Source: Acidimicrobiaceae bacterium
Lineage (GTDB): Bacteria > Actinomycetota > Acidimicrobiia > Acidimicrobiales > Microtrichaceae
Direction: 5' to 3'
Assembly: GCA_003514205.1 (NCBI GenBank)
Contig: DORQ01000019.1
Span: forward strand, 1 to 8,392
DNA: 8,392 nucleotides
Shown here: in pieces, positions 5,389 to 8,392 of the stretch
Layout of the letters: the number at the start of each line of letters is the position of its first letter
How positions within the stretch are numbered: position 1 is the first letter of the stretch
Program-made: the position numbers and the translations under genes
Notes under the pieces: generated by a model
Database searches by the model: none
What the model saw: only the letters and a program-made list of their open reading frames with translations
Told to the model about the DNA's origin: nothing

Positions 5389-6465
5389 ATGGAACGATTT
5401 GGATTTGTTGGGCTCCCCAACGCGGGAAAGTCATCGCTGTATAACGCACTAGCTGGTGGGGGCGCGCTGGCTGCGCCCTACGCATTCGCCACGGTCGACC
5501 CCAATGTTGGAGTCGCGAAAGTCCCCGACTCCCGCCTGTACCAACTTGCGGAGATGTCCAAGACCAAAACGATTGTGCCTGCTGCGGTTCAGTTTGTGGA
5601 CATCGCTGGGCTGGTGAAAGGCGCTGCCCAAGGCGAAGGACTCGGGAATCGCTTTCTTGCTCACATCCGCGAAGTGGATGCGGTGGTGTTTGTGTTGAGA
5701 GCGTTTGAGGACGATGACGTCCCAGGTTCCCATGACCCTGTTGATCAGCTCTCCACCCTTGAGGTAGAGCTTGTATACGCCGACCTCGAGACCTTAGAGA
5801 AACTGGTCGACAAGCGCCGCAAGGCCGCCAAGGGAGACAAATCACTGCTCCCGGAGGTTGAGGCGATCGAAGCGGCAATTGGTCACCTTGAGGCAGGGGA
5901 TTCGCTCTTCAGGACCTCACTCACCGACGAGCAGCGGGCGTTGCTGCGTCCGTATTTCCTGCTGACGAACAAACCCGCAATGGCAGTAGTCAACATTTCC
6001 GAGGATCAACTTGACGAGGTCGACGCCATCACCGCTCCCGTTGCTGCCGCATTGGGGCACGGTTCGGAAGTGGTCGGCGCTTGTGTGCAACTGGAGGCGG
6101 AGGCGGTTCTGCTTGATGACAGCGAGCGGGCCGAGATGCTCGAGGCGCTCGGGCTTGGTGAAGGAGCGTTGCCGCGATTCCTTCGCAACGCATACGCAAT
6201 GCTCGGGCTCCGGACCTACTTCACCACGGGTGAGAAGGAAACCAGGGCGTGGACGTTCCGAGCTGGAGCAAAAGCCCCACAGGCTGCTGGAGTGATCCAT
6301 ACCGACTTCGAGCGAGGCTTCATTCGGGCGGAGACCATCCAGTGGGATGAGCTTTTGGAATGTGGCTCCTGGGCGAAGGCGCGTGAGGTGGGCAAACTTC
6401 GGGTTGAGGGCAAGGATTATGAAGTGGCCGATGGCGATGTGATGGAGTTTCGCTTTAACGTGTGA
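5389..6465 (+). CDS. ychF: Ribosome-binding ATPase/GTPase YchF (Obg/OLA1 family)
   Basis: This is a complete 358-residue YchF/OLA1 protein, close to the usual length of about 363. It has the P-loop GLPNAGKSS (8-16), the switch II/G3 region DIAGLVKGAAQGEGLGNRFLA (71-91) and a G4 position reading NISE (202-205) instead of the NKxD of true GTPases. That change is typical of this family and goes with its use of ATP. The C-terminal TGS-type domain (about 275-358) carries LRTYFTTGEKE, GVIHTDFERGFIRAE and ends DVMEFRFNV, as in characterised members. YchF binds ribosomes and has been linked to stress responses and to translation initiation. It is the first gene of a plus-strand run with the DUF192 gene (25-base gap) and rsmI. 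Confidence 0.96.
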   Translation: MERFGFVGLPNAGKSSLYNALAGGGALAAPYAFATVDPNVGVAKVPDSRLYQLAEMSKTKTIVPAAVQFVDIAGLVKGAAQGEGLGNRFLAHIREVDAVVFVLRAFEDDDVPGSHDPVDQLSTLEVELVYADLETLEKLVDKRRKAAKGDKSLLPEVEAIEAAIGHLEAGDSLFRTSLTDEQRALLRPYFLLTNKPAMAVVNISEDQLDEVDAITAPVAAALGHGSEVVGACVQLEAEAVLLDDSERAEMLEALGLGEGALPRFLRNAYAMLGLRTYFTTGEKETRAWTFRAGAKAPQAAGVIHTDFERGFIRAETIQWDELLECGSWAKAREVGKLRVEGKDYEVADGDVMEFRFNV

Positions 6466-6490
6466 TGTTGTGCGCACCTGAGGGTGAATG

Positions 6491-6817
6491 ATGTCCTGGC
6501 TCGTTCGAGATACTGAAGTGTTGGCGACTCTTGAGGTCGCGTCGAAGTTTGTTTCGCGTGCGCGAGGATTGGCGTGGCGCGAGGACTTCGACGGTGCGCT
6601 CCTGCTGCCCAACACAAAGTCCGTTCATTCCTTCGGGATGAAGTTCCCGCTCGATGTCGCATGGTTAGATGAGGACAACATGGTCATCAGGATCTCCTCA
6701 CTCCCTGTACGTCGAGTCACTCGTGCGGTGCGTAAGTCTCGTCATGTGCTGGAGGCTCGAGCGGGAGTGTTTCGCGAATGGGATCTTTCTGTTGGTGATC
6801 GGCTCGAGGTCAAGTGA
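6491..6817 (+). CDS. DUF192 family protein
   Basis: This is a 108-residue DUF192 protein of unknown function. Family landmarks are the N-terminal SKFVSRARGLAWR, then GALLLPNTKSVHSFGMKFPLDVAWLD with the conserved His and Met-x-(F)-Pro-(L)-Asp core, and the later RHVLEARAGVF and GDRLEV. It has no signal peptide, although some relatives in other bacteria are exported. Two ATGs lie in tandem at 6488 and 6491. The purine-rich GAGGGTGA at 6480-6487 gives better spacing for the second. Its TGA shares bases with the GTG start of rsmI (GTGA at 6814-6817), so translation of the two is probably coupled, and it likely shares a transcript with ychF. Confidence 0.9.
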   Translation: MSWLVRDTEVLATLEVASKFVSRARGLAWREDFDGALLLPNTKSVHSFGMKFPLDVAWLDEDNMVIRISSLPVRRVTRAVRKSRHVLEARAGVFREWDLSVGDRLEVK

Positions 6818-7674
6818 ACCTGCCAACCCAGGTTCTCCAGATAGTCGCGACTCCACTCGGTAACCTCGCTGACGTCTCGCAGCGGTCGCGGGATGCACTC
6901 GAGTCGGCTCGAGTGATCGCGTGCGAGGACACTCGACGCACCGCGTCGCTGCTCAGCCTGCTCGGTATCGATCGACCACAGCTGATGGTGGTCAACGATC
7001 ACACTGAACGCGAGGCGGTCGCTCGCGTCGTCGCCCTCCTTGAGGCCGGCGAGCGAGTCGTGCTGGTGTCTGATGCGGGGACGCCAGCCATCTCAGATCC
7101 GGGTTGGCTGGTGGTGAAGGGGGTATTGGACGCAGGCCTCGAGGTAGATGTGCTCCCTGGACCAACTGCGTTGATCACGGCGCTGGTGGCGAGCGGACTA
7201 CCTACTGCCCGTTTCTGTTTCGAGGGCTTTCTCCCCCGAAAAGGCGCTGAGCGAGCAGTTCGGCTGCGCGGCCTTGGCAGCGAGAAGCGAACGATGGTGC
7301 TGTATGAGGCTCCACATCGACTCATCAAGACCCTGGACGATCTGCTTGCTGTGTGTGGACCGGATCGTCCCGTAGCGGTATGTCGGGAGCTCACGAAGAA
7401 GTTCCAAGAGGTGCATCGCTCCACGTTGGCGCTCGCTCTCGAATGGGCACAGTCTCCACGGAAGGGGGAGATGGTGATCGTGCTCGGCGGCGCGCCAGAT
7501 ATTGAAGCGACGCAGCTCGAGATGCAAAGCGCGGTGGAAGCCGGAATGATCCGGGGGCTCTCTCGGCGCGATGCGGTCCTCGAAGTTGCTGAGATGTTCG
7601 GAAAAGGCCGCCGCGAGGTATACGAACTCTCGCTTCAGCTCGAACCGGAACCTGACAACGCGATCGATGTCTAG
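6814..7674 (+). CDS. rsmI: 16S rRNA (cytidine1402-2'-O)-methyltransferase RsmI
   Basis: This is a 286-residue tetrapyrrole-methylase-fold enzyme. RsmI uses S-adenosylmethionine to add the 2'-O-methyl group of C1402 in 16S rRNA, near the decoding centre. Diagnostic segments are VATPLGNLADVSQRS (11-25), ACEDTRRTASLL (36-47), VSDAGTPAISDPG (85-97), VLPGPTALITALVASGL (113-129), FEGFLPRKG (136-144), YEAPHRL (164-170) and VCRELTKKFQEV (189-200), followed by a C-terminal helical part (MIRGLSRRDAVLEVAEMF). The start is GTG at 6814, overlapping the DUF192 stop in GTGA, with GAGG at 6806-6809 as a closely spaced ribosome-binding site. Its TAG stop lies in the CTAG at 7671-7674 that also ends the convergent enoyl-CoA isomerase gene. 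Confidence 0.96.
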   Translation: MNLPTQVLQIVATPLGNLADVSQRSRDALESARVIACEDTRRTASLLSLLGIDRPQLMVVNDHTEREAVARVVALLEAGERVVLVSDAGTPAISDPGWLVVKGVLDAGLEVDVLPGPTALITALVASGLPTARFCFEGFLPRKGAERAVRLRGLGSEKRTMVLYEAPHRLIKTLDDLLAVCGPDRPVAVCRELTKKFQEVHRSTLALALEWAQSPRKGEMVIVLGGAPDIEATQLEMQSAVEAGMIRGLSRRDAVLEVAEMFGKGRREVYELSLQLEPEPDNAIDV

Positions 7675-8339
7675 GCCGGCACAGGCCATCCACAGGCTGC
7701 AGCAGCAGTGGAGTTCAACATCGCTTTGTGCCTCGCAATGACCGCACGATTCTTTCCGGCAACACTGGCGGCTACCGCTTGAGCAGCGCTCAGAAGTTCC
7801 TCCGCGGATGCAGTGGCCTCCACACAACCGTTCCCCAAGGCTTCACTGCCTCCGTATCGGCGACCCGTGAGCATGGCTTCCTGAGCAGTACGGAGCGGAA
7901 GGTTTGCGGTGACGACTGCGAACATCTCTGTCGTAAGCGGTAGGCCGAGATCTACTTCAGGCAGGCACCAAAAGCCCCGATCCTCCCGCATGATTCGGTG
8001 GTCGAAGGCGCAGGTCAGCATCGCTCCACCAGCAAACGCATGCCCGTTGATTGCAGCGACGGTGTAGGCGGGGAACACCAACATGCGACCGAACAGCGAG
8101 TGCACTCCGGCGAGCATGTTGACTGCATCGTCGGTGTGGCTTGACATCCAGTCGAGGTCAAGGCCATTGCTGAAGAACTTGCCCGCCCCGGTAACCACCA
8201 ACGCGAAGTTGTCCTCGCGTTGTTCGAGTTCCTCCAACGTGTCATGCCACGCCTTCACCGAATCGGCGTTGAACCGATTCTCGCCATCATTCCACGTGAG
8301 GGTGACCACACCATCTGTTTCGTTGTGTTCAAGAATCAC
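7671..8339 (-). CDS. Enoyl-CoA hydratase/isomerase-family protein, probable Delta3-Delta2-enoyl-CoA isomerase
   Basis: This is a 222-residue crotonase-fold protein, shorter than typical hydratases (about 260). Landmarks are FFSNGLDLDWM (55-65), the oxyanion-hole region NGHAFAGGAML (98-108) and RGFWCLPEVDLGLPL (121-135). Of the two acidic residues used by classical hydratases, the first position (in the helix after the GG) is Met107; the second is kept as Glu128. This single-Glu pattern, and the MREDRGF...PEVDLGLP wording, resemble enoyl-CoA isomerases of the plant/peroxisomal ECI type, which shift the double bond of unsaturated fatty acyl-CoAs for beta-oxidation. The precise reaction is inference. 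The start is GTG at 8339, with AGGAGG four bases upstream; the N-terminus then matches the family directly. Its TAG overlaps the rsmI stop. Confidence 0.87.
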   Translation of the reverse strand: MILEHNETDGVVTLTWNDGENRFNADSVKAWHDTLEELEQREDNFALVVTGAGKFFSNGLDLDWMSSHTDDAVNMLAGVHSLFGRMLVFPAYTVAAINGHAFAGGAMLTCAFDHRIMREDRGFWCLPEVDLGLPLTTEMFAVVTANLPLRTAQEAMLTGRRYGGSEALGNGCVEATASAEELLSAAQAVAASVAGKNRAVIARHKAMLNSTAAAACGWPVPA

Positions 8340-8392
8340 GAGGCCTCCTGGTGGACATCGAGCTGACTTCTGTTTGGGAACCCTCTGTTTGG
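8340..8392 (-). other. Upstream edge of the isomerase gene: direct repeat, or tail of an overlapping gene
   Basis: TCTGTTTGG occurs twice on the plus strand, at 8369-8377 and 8384-8392, a 15-base period. On the minus strand a frame open from the edge ends in a TGA at 8338-8336 that overlaps the isomerase GTG as GTGA, with the repeat encoding an in-frame PNR repeat. So this could be the last 18 codons of an upstream gene coupled to the isomerase gene, or an operator-like direct repeat. With only 53 bases neither can be decided. No TANNNT box is present here. Confidence 0.3.
8344..8349 (-). promoter_or_regulatory. Shine-Dalgarno that sets the enoyl-CoA isomerase start
   Basis: AGGAGG on the minus strand (8349-8344) lies four bases before the GTG at 8339. 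The same frame stays open to the right edge, so this site and the family N-terminus are what decide the start. Confidence 0.6.

Noticed and set aside
5917..6615. A 232-codon minus-strand open frame across the ychF and DUF192 boundary
   Set aside because: It is antisense to two well-conserved genes and shows no domain pattern.
7198..7827. A 209-codon minus-strand open frame across the rsmI and isomerase ends
   Set aside because: It is antisense to rsmI and out of frame with the isomerase gene, with no recognisable sequence.
1..8392. Search for a defence island, mobile element, toxin-antitoxin pair, CRISPR array, tRNA or riboswitch
   Set aside because: No transposase, integrase, paired small genes, regularly spaced repeats, tRNA cloverleaf or recognisable aptamer was seen on either strand.

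Overview
The window reads as an ordinary chromosomal segment of a moderately high-GC (roughly 60% by eye) actinomycete, most likely of the Acidimicrobiia or a related environmental lineage. The best single marker is a 29-residue gene at 2440-2529 (minus) for the small actinobacterial ribosomal protein bL37 (AURKAIP1/COX24 domain). The VOC, PHP and VUT proteins also match subfamily patterns I associate with Actinobacteria. No rRNA, tRNA, CRISPR, phage, transposon or recognisable defence locus is visible.

Layout from left to right. 1-761 (minus): the first 253 codons of a secreted, probably lipid-anchored protein of no family I recognise, running off the left edge. 938-1630 (minus): a VOC/glyoxalase-fold protein. 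1738-2421 (plus): a VUT-family (YhhQ-like) membrane protein, probably a queuosine-precursor transporter. 2440-2529 (minus): bL37. 2689-3600 (plus): a YihY/BrkB-type six-helix membrane protein. 3559-4590 (minus): a helix-hairpin-helix plus PHP phosphoesterase resembling PolX without its polymerase core. 4655-5338 (plus): an SGNH/GDSL lipoprotein hydrolase. 5389-7674 (plus): a compact run of ychF (ribosome-associated ATPase/GTPase), a DUF192 protein and rsmI (16S rRNA 2'-O-methyltransferase). 7671-8339 (minus): an enoyl-CoA hydratase/isomerase-family protein, probably an enoyl-CoA isomerase.

The genes are packed tightly, with convergent ends that touch or overlap and short divergent gaps. Several serve translation (bL37, YchF, RsmI, and possibly the queuosine-precursor transporter through tRNA modification), but only ychF-DUF192-rsmI looks like one operon.

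The most informative pattern is regulatory. Seven genes that begin transcription units (VOC, VUT, bL37, YihY, PHP, SGNH lipoprotein, ychF) have a TANNNT hexamer ending 6-10 bases before the ATG, mostly with no Shine-Dalgarno sequence. This is the spacing expected for leaderless or near-leaderless mRNAs. The genes without this signature have a purine-rich ribosome-binding site (left-edge lipoprotein, enoyl-CoA isomerase) or sit inside an operon (DUF192, rsmI). I see no convincing new multi-gene system here; the findings are mostly about gene expression layout, a hidden small gene and one unrecognised secreted protein.
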